A stretch of 64,000 nucleotides of DNA. It comes from Rhizobium jaguaris. GTDB lineage: Bacteria > Pseudomonadota > Alphaproteobacteria > Rhizobiales > Rhizobiaceae. This document shows positions 1 through 8,783 of the stretch, piece by piece. The stretch spans positions 372,001 through 436,000 of the forward strand of contig NZ_CP032696.1 of the NCBI RefSeq assembly GCF_003627755.1. The letters are read 5' to 3'. The position numbers were made by a program, and so were the translations under genes. Each line of letters opens with the position of its first letter. Position 1 is the stretch's first letter. The notes under the pieces are model-generated. The model worked only from the letters and a program-made list of their open reading frames with translations. It was not told the DNA's origin and searched no databases.

Positions 1-948
1 GCGGCAATCATACGTGCAACGCTCTTTGGCCTTTCGGCCATTGCCCTCCTTGCCCTTCTGCCGCTCATAGCCCGCGATCAACTGGCCGGCGGGCCGATCG
101 TCTACGGCGTTCTGTTCGCCGGTTTCGGAACCGGCGCATGCTTCGCCGGCATGAACAATCAGCGTTTGAGGAAGCTGGTTCCTCAGGAGTGGTTGATGGC
201 GATCGCCTCGGTTGCCCGCGCGCTCTGCTGCATCTCCGTCGCGATGACGTCATCGGTCACCGTGGCAGCGCTCTGCCTTGCGCTTGGCGGTGCCGGCTGG
301 GTCATCACCTGGACCGGGTTCGACGTCTGGGTGCAGTTGGCCAGCCCACGCTGGGTCGTCGGGCGTACGCTCTCGATCTACTATGCGTTCCTGTCGGGCG
401 GGATGGCTGCGGGCAGCTGGCTCTGGGGCACCGTCGCCCAGACCTATTCGCTTGCATCTTCTCTCGAACTTGCGGCAGCGGCTCTGTTACTCGTCGCCGC
501 ATCAGGGTTCGTACTGGCGGTGCATCTGGCGGCAGAGGGAGACCAGCAGGGCTCGGTATATCCGGCGCCAGCGGTGGCGCTTGATCTGAAGCCGAAGCGG
601 CCCAATTGCAGCGAGGACGGAATAGCCATAGACGACGGCGACCTGGACGTCTTCCTCGATCATATGCGCACTCGCAGATACGCCTTGGCCCGGGCAGGCG
701 CGCGCGACTGGACGCTCCAGCGAAATCTCCGAAAGCCCTCCCGGTGGACGGAAACGTTCCGCATGCCGACCTGGATGGATTTCCTACGTCTGCATCATCG
801 CCTTTCTCCATCGGATCAGGACGTCATCCAGCATCTCGCCGCTTTGCATATGAGTGACAAGCCTCCGGAAACAGATCTTGTGATTGAGCGCACAACAGAC
901 GCACGCCGGAGCCGGAGCCAGCCGGTCACGCGTATGTCGCGTCCTTGA
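1..948 (+). CDS. MFS_3/EntS-type exporter with C-terminal extension (5' end off window)
   Basis: The reading frame is open from base 1 to the stop at 948, so the gene starts outside the window. What remains is the last third of a major facilitator with hydrophobic helices, followed by a soluble tail of about 120 residues. It aligns by eye along its whole length with the next exporter (1299-2939): both share a LASPRWVVGRT stretch between helices, the VALDLKP linker and the tail with RxWTETFR / RMPTWMDF. The family exports small molecules such as siderophores or drugs across the inner membrane; the substrate here is unknown. The tail resembles small antibiotic-monooxygenase-like domains (inference). 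Confidence 0.85.
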   Translation, partial: AAIIRATLFGLSAIALLALLPLIARDQLAGGPIVYGVLFAGFGTGACFAGMNNQRLRKLVPQEWLMAIASVARALCCISVAMTSSVTVAALCLALGGAGWVITWTGFDVWVQLASPRWVVGRTLSIYYAFLSGGMAAGSWLWGTVAQTYSLASSLELAAAALLLVAASGFVLAVHLAAEGDQQGSVYPAPAVALDLKPKRPNCSEDGIAIDDGDLDVFLDHMRTRRYALARAGARDWTLQRNLRKPSRWTETFRMPTWMDFLRLHHRLSPSDQDVIQHLAALHMSDKPPETDLVIERTTDARRSRSQPVTRMSRP

Positions 949-960
949 GGTGAGCACGCG

Positions 961-1293
961 ATGAAACCATCCGAAGAGCAGCAACACTCAAATCCGCGTT
1001 ACCTCCGGAAATCGTCAGTCACGGTCGTGCCGACCGAAGGCAATAGCGCCCGGCCTTACACAGCTCCTGACCTGCTGACGGCATCAACCCCAGCCGCGCA
1101 GGCTCATTCGGCTGTCCTTGAACCTGCTTCAACGACAGCCGCTTTTTATTCGATGTTCGATTCAGGTCTTGCCGCGCTGCGCCGACGCAACCCTGTCTAT
1201 TCGCCGAGCGCTGGCAAGCGAACGCTCCGTTCCATCACCGCTGAACGGCTTTCGGTCTCGACGACCGCAGACGACAAGCATGAAAGAGACTAA
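961..1293 (+). CDS. Small hypothetical protein between two MFS genes
   Basis: This 110-residue open frame begins 12 bases after the upstream MFS stop. A GAGGTGA ribosome-binding sequence lies about 8 bases before the ATG, and the next MFS gene starts 5 bases after its stop, so the three could be one transcript. The product is polar, rich in Ser, Thr and Ala, with no membrane segment and no motif I recognise. It could be a spurious frame in a spacer. The third MFS copy at 34.7 kb is also followed by a short Arg/Ser-rich frame with a good ribosome-binding site. Confidence 0.4.
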   Translation: MKPSEEQQHSNPRYLRKSSVTVVPTEGNSARPYTAPDLLTASTPAAQAHSAVLEPASTTAAFYSMFDSGLAALRRRNPVYSPSAGKRTLRSITAERLSVSTTADDKHERD

Positions 1294-1298
1294 TCGAC

Positions 1299-2939
1299 AT
1301 GGACGCGATTGATGACAGAGCATCCACAGGCCTGTTGGCGCCGCTGAAGAATTCGACCTTCCGTTCCATCTTCCTCGCGTCCCAGCTTTCGAGCCTGGGT
1401 TGGCTGATGCAGACGGTGGCGCTCAGTTGGCTGATGGCAACCGTTTCGACTTCGGACGTGATGGTTGCGCTGGTCCAGGCTTCGTCCACCCTGCCCGCCT
1501 TTTTTCTTGCGATCTTCGTTGGAGCGATCGCCGACAACTACAGCCGGCGCGCGGTCATGATCGTCGGGCGAAGCTTGATGATGGCAGCCTCCGCAATGCT
1601 GACGATCCTGATGGCCTTCGGCATCACCGACCCATGGATGATCCTCGCCTTCAGCTTCCTGGACGGTTGCGGCATAGCGCTGAGCGACCCGGCCTGGCGC
1701 GCTTCGCTGGGCGACATGCTGGAGCGCCGCCATCTGCCTGCGGCCGTCACCCTTCTCAATGTCGGGTTCAACACGGTGCGCAGCGTCGGCCCGGCTCTCG
1801 GCGGCATCATCGTTGCGGTGTTCGGGCCGCTCGTCACTTTTGCGCTCACCACCCTGGGATTCGTCGCTCCCATCACCGCCTTATGGCGAAACAAATGGAA
1901 GGTGCAGGGGTCATCCCTCCCGCGGGAAGCGTTGATGACTGCCATCTATGATGGACTGCGCTTTACGGCGATATCCTCCGAAATCAAGTCGACGATCGTG
2001 CGCGGAACCCTTTTCGGCTTTGCCAGCACCTCGACCTTGGCGCTGCTGCCGCTCGTGGCCCGCGATATCCTGCAGGCAGGCCCTGTCAGTTACGGCATCC
2101 TTATGGGCGGCTTCGGCGCCGGCGCATTGTTGGCAGGGCTCATCAACCCAAGGCTCAGACGGATGCTCACCCAGGAATGGCTCGTGGTGCTGGCCTGCAT
2201 GTCCAGCACGGTCTGCGCGATCTCGCTTGCGTTGACCACAACGCTCACGCCGGCAACGGTCGCCCTGGCATTTGGCGGCGCCGGTTGGGTGACCGGGTGG
2301 TCGGGGCTAGGAACGAATGTACAACTCGCGAGCCCCCGGTGGGTCGTTGGGCGGACGATCTCGATCTATAGCGCTTTCACTTATGGCGGCATAGCCGGCG
2401 GCAGCTGGGTCTGGGGTCTGGTCGCGGAACATTATTCGCTCACTGCGGCCTTAGCGGCCTCGGCCGGTGCGGCGCTGCTGGTTGCCGCCCTCGGTCTCAA
2501 ACTGCCGATCAGCAACCGCTCCGAGTCAGAGCTGGAACCGTTGGGCAGCTTCAGCGCGCCGCCGGTCGCTCTGGACTTGAAACCACGAAGCGGCCCGATC
2601 CTCGTCACGACCGAATATTCTATCCCTGAGGAAAATGCCGAACCCTTCCTCGATCTGATGCGAGAGCGTCGACGTGTGCAAAGCCGCGTTGGTGCTCGGC
2701 AATGGACGCTCACCCGCGACGTTCAGGATTCGTCGCGTTGGGTGGAGACCTTTCGCACTCCGACCTGGATCGATTTCCATCGCCTGCATCATCGTCTGAG
2801 CGCGGCCGACAAGCTTCTCGACGACGAATTCATGAAACTGAGCCAGTACACCAGGCCGCCACGGACGACGATCTTGCTGGAGCGTTCCACCAGTGCGGCG
2901 CGCAAGTCTGCGCCAGTGCCTTACCTTTCGCAGAAGTGA
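1299..2939 (+). CDS. MFS_3/EntS-type exporter with C-terminal soluble domain
   Basis: A complete 546-residue transporter. About the first 400 residues form the 12-helix MFS core, starting with the APLKNSTFRSIFLASQ entry typical of EntS-like MFS_3 proteins and carrying the family loop GAIADNYSRR between helices 2 and 3. After residue 410 comes a soluble domain of about 130 residues (VALDLKP linker, PTWIDFHRLHHRL), also seen in the gene at the window start but absent from the copy at 34.7 kb. It is an inner-membrane exporter of unknown substrate. Tandem duplication is likely; the two copies keep the same order of blocks. Confidence 0.85.
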   Translation: MDAIDDRASTGLLAPLKNSTFRSIFLASQLSSLGWLMQTVALSWLMATVSTSDVMVALVQASSTLPAFFLAIFVGAIADNYSRRAVMIVGRSLMMAASAMLTILMAFGITDPWMILAFSFLDGCGIALSDPAWRASLGDMLERRHLPAAVTLLNVGFNTVRSVGPALGGIIVAVFGPLVTFALTTLGFVAPITALWRNKWKVQGSSLPREALMTAIYDGLRFTAISSEIKSTIVRGTLFGFASTSTLALLPLVARDILQAGPVSYGILMGGFGAGALLAGLINPRLRRMLTQEWLVVLACMSSTVCAISLALTTTLTPATVALAFGGAGWVTGWSGLGTNVQLASPRWVVGRTISIYSAFTYGGIAGGSWVWGLVAEHYSLTAALAASAGAALLVAALGLKLPISNRSESELEPLGSFSAPPVALDLKPRSGPILVTTEYSIPEENAEPFLDLMRERRRVQSRVGARQWTLTRDVQDSSRWVETFRTPTWIDFHRLHHRLSAADKLLDDEFMKLSQYTRPPRTTILLERSTSAARKSAPVPYLSQK

Positions 2940-2973
2940 CAATCGATTTCGAAACTCGCTGGACTCCTGGACG

Positions 2974-3174
2974 ATGAACGTGCCGACCCTTTGCCCGCTT
3001 CAGTCTGCATGCCTCTTGTGGCTGTCGCGCGGCAAGACAATCAAGGAAATCGCTCATGTCGAGGGCCAAAGCGTGGCTGTGATCGAGCGCTGCCTTGCCG
3101 ATACGCTGGCGGTGCTGGGAGTAGATACCCTCGAGGATGCAGCCCGAATAATGCAGCGTTCTCCATTCAACTAG
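2974..3174 (+). CDS. Short LuxR-type helix-turn-helix protein
   Basis: This 66-residue frame matches the GerE/LuxR DNA-binding fold only: a start like the LTPREREVLxWLxxGKTxxEIA consensus (here LCPLQSACLLWLSRGKTIKEIA in overlapping parts), then a recognition-helix region VAVIERCLADTLAVLGV and an AARI end. There is no sensory domain, so it is either a stand-alone LuxR-type regulator or the last part of a decayed one. The ATG at 2974 was chosen because the HTH begins right after it; the longer frame from 2893 has no visible ribosome-binding site and overlaps the MFS stop. Confidence 0.55.
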   Translation: MNVPTLCPLQSACLLWLSRGKTIKEIAHVEGQSVAVIERCLADTLAVLGVDTLEDAARIMQRSPFN

Positions 3175-3352
3175 ATCCTGTCAGAGATCCGGGACTTTGC
3201 CGCGCGGGCACCGGACGCCGAGCCTCTCGTGTGGCTCCGAGGCAACAAACGCTCAGACGGCAGAGGTCGCAAAGGGGCTTGAAAATGTCGCAGAACTCGA
3301 ACAGAAAGACGCTGGCCGAGCTGGCCACGCCAACACGAGGAGTGGAGTTGAT

Positions 3353-3939
3353 ATGATCTCCCGACTGAAGGAGCGGTTCGGCAAGAAGTTTGAAGAGGAA
3401 GTGCAGTTCTTCAGCGGGACAAGAAAGGCGTCGGTGCGCTCATCCCCACCTCAATTCATGCCGCACGCCGCATGGCAAGCGTGGTCGATCCGTCGTCGGG
3501 ACTCGCAGTTCTGGAGCTTGGTGCGGGAACCGGCGTCATCACCCGGGCGATCCTGGAGACAGGTATCGACCCGCAGAAACTTGTATCGGTGGAATATTCG
3601 AAGCCTTTCTATGACGGTCTGACGCGGCGGTTCCCCGGCGTGGATTTCCGATTGGGCGACGCCTTCGCGTTGGATGATGTGCTTGCCGAGCGAAGCGACG
3701 AACAATTCGATTGTGTCGTCAGCGCCGTCCCAATGTTGAGTTTCCCGATGGAGCGCCGCGTGGCACTCCTTGAGGATTTGCTCGCCCGCATACCAGCCGG
3801 GCGACCGGTGATCCAGATAACCTATGGCCCACTGTCGCCGGTGATCAAGATGCCGGATCGCTACGAAGTTTCACATTACGACTTTGTTGTTCGCAATATT
3901 CCCCCGGCGCAGCTCTGGGCCTATCGACGAATGGTTTAG
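3353..3939 (+). pseudogene. pmtA: Phospholipid N-methyltransferase (PmtA-like), frameshifted
   Basis: The N-terminus MISRLKERFGKKFEEEVQFF (from the ATG at 3353, GGAG just upstream) is that of rhizobial PmtA. After base ~3420 the homologous sequence continues in another frame (KKGVGALIPTSIHAARRM, then 3472-3939), which contains the SAM-binding motif LELGAGTGVITRAIL. A small deletion at about 3417-3424 has broken the frame. PmtA methylates phosphatidylethanolamine towards phosphatidylcholine at the inner membrane. The C-terminal piece has an internal ATG (3472) but lacks the N-terminal part, so activity is doubtful. A base error in the assembly is the alternative. Confidence 0.7.
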
Positions 3940-3977
3940 GTTTTGCCCGACGAAGCCGCCGCATAGCAGGAGTGCTC

Positions 3978-4451
3978 TTGGAAAAGTATGTCAGCGCCAA
4001 ACTCCACGGCATCAGGGTCACCGATGCGAAGCTCAACTATCACGGCTCGATCACGATCGACGCGGACTTCTGCCGTGCGGTTGGCTTCAAGCCGCTGGAA
4101 TATGTCGACATCTGGAACAAGATGTCGGGGGCGAGGATCAGCACCTACGTTCTCTATGGCGAGGCGGGCTCCAGATGCTGCATCCTCAACGGAGCTGCGG
4201 CGCGAACATGCCAACAAGGCGACGAGATCATCATTGCTTCGAGCATGTTCTGCGAAATCGACGACATTATCGACCATAAGCCTCGCGTCCTGGTCTTCGG
4301 TCCCGGAAACGAGATCATCGACCGCATTACCTACGAGGTTTTCCGTCGCCCGGACGGCGCACTCGATATGGCTTTGAAGACCGAGACGGTGGAGAACGAG
4401 TACGGATTTCCGGCCTCCCTCACGCAACAGCCGCCTGAAAACTCTCAGTAG
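3978..4451 (+). CDS. panD: Aspartate 1-decarboxylase-like protein (PanD family)
   Basis: PanD makes beta-alanine from aspartate for pantothenate synthesis and activates itself by cleaving a Gly-Ser bond to form a pyruvoyl group. The protein shows the family layout: KYVSAKLHGIRVTDAKL, the processing site YHGSITID, the NGAAAR motif, and a final strand near PRVLVFG. It is about 157 residues, slightly longer than usual. I chose the TTG at 3978 because AGGAG ends 5 bases before it; a GTG at 3972 would overlap that site. The upstream neighbour is the broken pmtA. Role in this context is unclear; aspartate also figures in the nearby metabolic island. Confidence 0.75.
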   Translation: MEKYVSAKLHGIRVTDAKLNYHGSITIDADFCRAVGFKPLEYVDIWNKMSGARISTYVLYGEAGSRCCILNGAAARTCQQGDEIIIASSMFCEIDDIIDHKPRVLVFGPGNEIIDRITYEVFRRPDGALDMALKTETVENEYGFPASLTQQPPENSQ

Positions 4452-4758
4452 GCTCTGTTCACTTCGGCTCTCGGTCGGAGTTTCTGCCGTCGATTTGTTG
4501 TGAAACCTGGACTGCGACCAGTGCCGCGCGATGGTGCGGCTGAGGTGGCGAGACCTCGTCCGAGTGTTCGTCGCGTTGGTGTCCTGCCGTCCGATCAAAC
4601 GCCGACAACATCGCCCATGAATACACGCCTTGGCATTGAGCCAGCGGCATTGCCGTGCCGCTTGCGAGCGGCAGGTCGCAAGGCAGGCTTTGCTGTGGTT
4701 ATCATTGATCTGATGCGCCCGGTAAGACGGGCAATTCGCGTGGGGATGTTGAAACTTC
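4452..4758. other. Intergenic stretch between convergent genes
   Basis: About 300 bases between the panD stop and the end of the minus-strand ProC-like gene. I see no convincing gene, insertion-sequence end or clear hairpin with a T-tract here. Confidence 0.4.
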
Positions 4759-5574
4759 CTACCGTTTTTCCTTGGAGCGCTTCCGCATATCCGACTGACG
4801 AGCACGGGATGCTGGCAAGTCGCGATGAACGGTTTCCAGCGCTTCAAGCCAAGGGGCTGCCGCGTTTGTCCGCGCGAGATAGTCTAGCCCGGTCTTCGTG
4901 AAAGTTCCCGGAGTTGCTATAGCGTCAGAAATCGCAGCGAGCGAGACATCCTGCCGTAATGCTGCATAGGCGGCCGCTCCGGCGATGTTACCCGCAGCCA
5001 TCACCCGGGCCTGGTCTGGCCTGAGTCCACGCTCGGCAAACCAATTTTCCAGCTTAGCGATGAAGCGGTAAGTCCAGCCCGCCAAACAGGCTCCGATCAT
5101 CGCGAGGTCGAGTTGGTCCTCGGTGCCGAGAACTAAGACTTTGCCGGCCGCAGCCAAAACGGCTTCGACGTCCGGACATGCGGGAAACATGGGAATAAGG
5201 CCGTCATCAATGGCCTCGATGTAGCTTGATGGCATGATGCGCACGACCCGGATGCTGTCGCCTTTTGCGGCACGAAGTTCCGCGGTCGTGATACCGGCGA
5301 CGGCTGAAATGAGCGTCTGGTTCGGCCGTAGCGTCAGCGTAGACAATGCGAAGGCGAGTTGCTCCGGCCGCACTGCAAGTAGGACCCAGTCGGCTTGCTC
5401 AGTCAAACTGACGTCGTCCACTGCGACAGGACAATCATAACGGGTCGAAAGGTCGCGAGCCTTTTTTAGGTTGTGCGGCGAGAGTAGGATCCGCCCGGTA
5501 TGGCCACCCCTTCGCAGGGCAGCAATCAGGTAGGCGGAAAAATCTCCAGTGCCAATAACCCCTATAGTCGTCAT
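4759..5574 (-). CDS. Pyrroline-5-carboxylate reductase-like oxidoreductase
   Basis: About 271 residues beginning with MTTIGVIGTGDFSAYLIAAL, a Rossmann NAD(P)-binding start of the ProC family. The chain continues with the family pattern: ADWVLLAVRP in the first half, an ISAVAGIT stretch, VVRIMPS (compare VRxMPN in ProC), and a helical C-terminal half ending near ATPGTFTKTGLDYL (compare PGGTTxxGL). The ATG at 5574 has GGAG 7 bases upstream; a longer frame to 5607 has none. It is the last gene of the minus-strand operon with the ABC importer and probably reduces an imino acid or cyclic imine made during catabolism (inference). Confidence 0.65.
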   Translation of the reverse strand: MTTIGVIGTGDFSAYLIAALRRGGHTGRILLSPHNLKKARDLSTRYDCPVAVDDVSLTEQADWVLLAVRPEQLAFALSTLTLRPNQTLISAVAGITTAELRAAKGDSIRVVRIMPSSYIEAIDDGLIPMFPACPDVEAVLAAAGKVLVLGTEDQLDLAMIGACLAGWTYRFIAKLENWFAERGLRPDQARVMAAGNIAGAAAYAALRQDVSLAAISDAIATPGTFTKTGLDYLARTNAAAPWLEALETVHRDLPASRARQSDMRKRSKEKR

Positions 5575-5692
5575 CGCATGACTCCATATGCCTATTCGCA
5601 GAAACACCGCCCCCGGGAGAGGCGGGTGCCTTTGGAACCTCGAGCCGCGCAGCTATCGCTGAAATGTCCGTAAAGGGAAGAGACCTTCCGGA

Positions 5693-6442
5693 TTAGACCA
5701 GCTGACTGTCTGCCTCCATCGCATCGAGACGGGACAACACCATCGCCAGATGTGATTTGTGAACGGTGGCCACCAAGCGAACATCTCTCAGTTCGAGGCT
5801 TCGGCGGATCATTCGTAGCTCATCCAGAAGGTCTTCGACCTGCTGACGAAAATTCATCTTTTCCAGAAGCAAAAACCAGAACCTTGCCGATTGAAAGAAC
5901 AAGATATCGTTGAAGTCTCTAAGCGGTCCGTTGCTGCTCAAGCCGTGCAGGATCTTATGCAGGCAGATAATGATTTCGGCGAATTGCCGTTTATCTTTGC
6001 CATCCAATAGCTGGCGGCAGGACTGTTCCAACTCTTGAATTTCGTCGAGAATGTCGTCGGTTACCGGAAGCGGTGACGATTCCGCCATCGCGTCCATCAG
6101 CCGCATGCGCACGATATAGATGTCTCGCATCGAACTGAGGTCGATCGAGGTGACCTCAGTTCCGTTGCCGTGCTGGCTTACGATCAGACCGTCATACTCC
6201 AGCCGTTGCAAAACGGTGCGCAGCGGCGTTCGGCTGACACCGAACTCCGAGGCGAGCTCCCTCTCATTGAGCCGGCTACCCGGCTGATAGTCGAGAAGGC
6301 AAATCCGCCGTCTCAGTTCCAGGTATATTTCCTGCTTACTCATTTTGCCGGCGGACCTCTCTTCTTCCGAGGACCCATCGTGAGCGTCGTTCAAGGGGAC
6401 GACGCCGACGCCGTTGGAGAGTGGGAATTCGCTACTCGACAT
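5693..6442 (-). CDS. GntR-family regulator (FCD-type)
   Basis: About 249 residues. After a 40-residue leader comes a winged helix-turn-helix (IYLELRRRICLLDYQPGSRL, then ELASEFGVSRTPLRTVLQRL), the classic GntR signature. The C-terminal two thirds are all-helical as in FCD effector-binding domains, which usually bind small acids or amino acids. The ATG at 6442 has AAGGAAG just upstream; a longer frame to 6508 overlaps the preceding gene. It lies inside the importer operon and is the obvious candidate to control the divergent promoters at 10.36-10.57 kb, where two GGT-N2-ACC palindromes are found. Confidence 0.8.
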   Translation of the reverse strand: MSSSEFPLSNGVGVVPLNDAHDGSSEEERSAGKMSKQEIYLELRRRICLLDYQPGSRLNERELASEFGVSRTPLRTVLQRLEYDGLIVSQHGNGTEVTSIDLSSMRDIYIVRMRLMDAMAESSPLPVTDDILDEIQELEQSCRQLLDGKDKRQFAEIIICLHKILHGLSSNGPLRDFNDILFFQSARFWFLLLEKMNFRQQVEDLLDELRMIRRSLELRDVRLVATVHKSHLAMVLSRLDAMEADSQLV

Positions 6443-6482
6443 ATTGATCTTCCTTGCGCCCCCTTTGGTCCGCCGTGCTTCG

Positions 6483-7286
6483 TCACGTTCCGATGCGTAA
6501 TACAGCATTGAGCTGACGCAAGTACGCTATAACGCTTTGCGACGTTATCCGACCAGTGGCCGGGTTTTCGTCACTCGGCCGGTTCTGAATCGACATCGAA
6601 AAATCAGAACTGTCGGATCGAACGCTGACCGTGTGGGTGTTTACCTGCAGACCAGGGTCTGCCCAGATTTCCATCTTCGTGCGATCCGGTCCAACTCCGG
6701 CCAAGCTGACCGCTGCCGCTACGTTGACGTTTGCAGGAAATTCCCGGGCAACTTCGCTCACTGTTCCCTGTAGGATGCAGACAGCGTCCCGAAGGTTCTC
6801 CAGGTTCACCCCGTTTCGTACAATATAGGGAGCAGCCAATAGGCTTGCCGGAGGCTTCCTGGTGACGATCCTCACCTCGTGGATCTTTCCAACTGCAACC
6901 GCCTTGATCGCATCAAGCCCCAACATCGCGCCAGATGGGATGACAATTCGCGCTCCAGACGAACGAGCCAGATCCGCGAGATCATTTCTCGTGAGAAGTT
7001 GGCTCGCGGACATCGCGATAAGCGTCTTGCCTGCATTGAGGACGGGAAGCGCAACAAGCTCGAAGATCTGTGGAGGCAGTGCCTCGAGCACGACGTCGCA
7101 CTCGCTCGCCAACTCGTGCGGCGACAAATTTGGGACGCGTACCGTCAGGTGGCGGACGAATTTTTCAGCACGGTCCGCATTGCGCGCTGAAAAGGCGCCC
7201 AGCCGGCATCCCTCGATGTCTCCCCGATCCAGCGCCTTTGCCACTGTTGAGCCGACGGCCCCGATGCCCGCTATTCCAACTTTCAT
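6483..7286 (-). CDS. L-aspartate dehydrogenase family protein
   Basis: About 267 residues, starting MKVGIAGIGAVGSTVAKAL, a Rossmann fold with GxGxxG. The central part (CDVVLEALPP, SARGARIVIPSGAMLGLDA-like text at residues 110-130) and the C-terminal block VNVAAAVSLAGVGPDRTKME match the aspartate dehydrogenase / NadX family. Members interconvert L-aspartate and iminosuccinate/oxaloacetate plus ammonia with NAD(P)H. The start at 7286 has GGAG a few bases upstream and lies 13 bases after the ATPase stop, so it is co-transcribed with the importer. In this operon it could either degrade aspartate or reduce iminosuccinate produced by the dehydratase at 19.8 kb (inference). Confidence 0.75.
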   Translation of the reverse strand: MKVGIAGIGAVGSTVAKALDRGDIEGCRLGAFSARNADRAEKFVRHLTVRVPNLSPHELASECDVVLEALPPQIFELVALPVLNAGKTLIAMSASQLLTRNDLADLARSSGARIVIPSGAMLGLDAIKAVAVGKIHEVRIVTRKPPASLLAAPYIVRNGVNLENLRDAVCILQGTVSEVAREFPANVNVAAAVSLAGVGPDRTKMEIWADPGLQVNTHTVSVRSDSSDFSMSIQNRPSDENPATGRITSQSVIAYLRQLNAVLRIGT

Positions 7287-7299
7287 CGCTGCTCCAACG

Positions 7300-8115
7300 T
7301 CAATCCGCTGCCTTGACCGCACTCAGAAACTGCTGCGTTCGTTTGCTTTGAGGATTGGTGAACAGCTCATCGGGCGAATTTTGCTCCTCGATCTTGCCGG
7401 CATAGAAAAAGCAGATCCGGTCCGATATGTCTCGTGCAAATCCCATCTGGTGGGTCACCATCAACATCGTCAACTTATGCTTCGGCACCAGGTCCTTGAT
7501 GACATTTGTAACCTCGCCGATGACTTCCGGATCGAGCGCCGACGTCACCTCATCGAACAACATGACCTTCGGCCTCATCGCCAAGGCACGGGCTATCGCC
7601 ACGCGTTGTTGCTGGCCGCCGGAAAGACGAGCGGGATGCTGATCCTTCTTGTCGATCATACCCACCAAGGAGAGAAGCTCTTCCGCGCGCCCTCGTGCAT
7701 CTTGGCGTGACAGCCCCAGCACCTGCACAGGTCCCTCCATACAATTTTGGAGGGCCGTCATGTGCGGGAACAAATTGAAGTGTTGAAAGCACATGCCGAT
7801 CGACGATCGGGCCTTGCGGAGATACTTGGCGTCGGCCGGGACCAGAACACCGTTTTTTGGCATATGGGTCAGCGGCTTTCCGTCAACGTAGATCACGCCG
7901 CCATTGATCTTTTCGAGCGTCATCAGCATACGCAGAACAGTCGTTTTGCCCGATCCTGACGGTCCGATTACCGTGACCAGCTCGCTCGGCGCCACATCGA
8001 GGTTGAGATTGTCGAGCACGACGAAGTCGCCGTAAGTTTTTCTTACGTTCATGAAGCGCACCATCGGGATGTCCGGGCCGGTGAGTTCAAGCGGAAAGGA
8101 GGAGAGGTCTTCCAT
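7300..8115 (-). CDS. Amino-acid ABC transporter ATP-binding protein
   Basis: This 271-residue ATPase has Walker A GPSGSGKT, the Q-loop in MCFQHFNLFPH, the signature LSGGQQQRVAIARAL, Walker B VMLFDEVTSALDPE and the switch histidine in VTHQMG. That is the HisP/GlnQ/EhuA class, which powers polar amino-acid and ectoine importers at the inner membrane. The start codon overlaps the upstream permease stop by one base, showing tight translational coupling. A 24-residue extension precedes the conserved start of the domain. Confidence 0.9.
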   Translation of the reverse strand: MEDLSSFPLELTGPDIPMVRFMNVRKTYGDFVVLDNLNLDVAPSELVTVIGPSGSGKTTVLRMLMTLEKINGGVIYVDGKPLTHMPKNGVLVPADAKYLRKARSSIGMCFQHFNLFPHMTALQNCMEGPVQVLGLSRQDARGRAEELLSLVGMIDKKDQHPARLSGGQQQRVAIARALAMRPKVMLFDEVTSALDPEVIGEVTNVIKDLVPKHKLTMLMVTHQMGFARDISDRICFFYAGKIEEQNSPDELFTNPQSKRTQQFLSAVKAAD

Positions 8116-8780
8116 CAGTACATTCCTAATTTGCGACGGACCCAGGCTTCGAAGCCACGGATCGCGCTAGCCGAGACCAGCGAGATGACTAGAAAGATGA
8201 TGCCTACAATCGTGTAAGGCTCGAGATAGCGGTAGTTTTGTCCCCCTATCGCGTTTGCCGTCTGCATGAGCTCAGCAACGCCGATGACCGAAAGCATGGG
8301 CGTATCTTTGAATATCCCGACCAGATAATTGCCCATTCCGGCTACGGACGGCGGGAGCGCTTGTGGTAGAATCACGCGCCTGTAAGTCTGCACGGTTGAC
8401 AGATTGATCGCCGTGCAGGCTTCCCATTGGCCTTTGGGAACGGCTTCCATCCCGCCTCTATAAACCTCGGAAAGGTATGCGGCGTAGTGGAGGCCGATAG
8501 CGATCATGCCTGCCACCCAAGGGCTAAGCGAGATCCCATATTCCGGGCCGACGAAGTAGACGAAAAAGATTTGCAGCACGAGAGGGGTCGAGCGCAGAAA
8601 CTCCACCATCTCCCGTATTGTAAGCGTCAGGGGGCGAAACGGTGTGCGTTGGGCGACCGCCAATACCAGACCAAGCACAGCCGCAATCGCGTAGCCGATG
8701 CCCGCTGCCATCAATGTGTTCAGCGTGGCCCAAAGCATGCGGGGAAGGATCTCAGTTGTGAATTCCCAGTTCCATTGCAT
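8115..8780 (-). CDS. Amino-acid ABC transporter permease (second)
   Basis: 221 residues with the HisM/HisQ permease fold: five or so hydrophobic helices and the inner-membrane coupling motif EVYRGGMEAVPKGQWEAC (EAA loop), followed by RRVILPQALPPSVAGMGN. It forms the channel together with the permease encoded 3 bases upstream and takes energy from the ATPase encoded immediately downstream. Typical of importers for polar amino acids and for ectoine in rhizobia. Confidence 0.9.
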   Translation of the reverse strand: MQWNWEFTTEILPRMLWATLNTLMAAGIGYAIAAVLGLVLAVAQRTPFRPLTLTIREMVEFLRSTPLVLQIFFVYFVGPEYGISLSPWVAGMIAIGLHYAAYLSEVYRGGMEAVPKGQWEACTAINLSTVQTYRRVILPQALPPSVAGMGNYLVGIFKDTPMLSVIGVAELMQTANAIGGQNYRYLEPYTIVGIIFLVISLVSASAIRGFEAWVRRKLGMY

Positions 8781-8783
8781 GGC

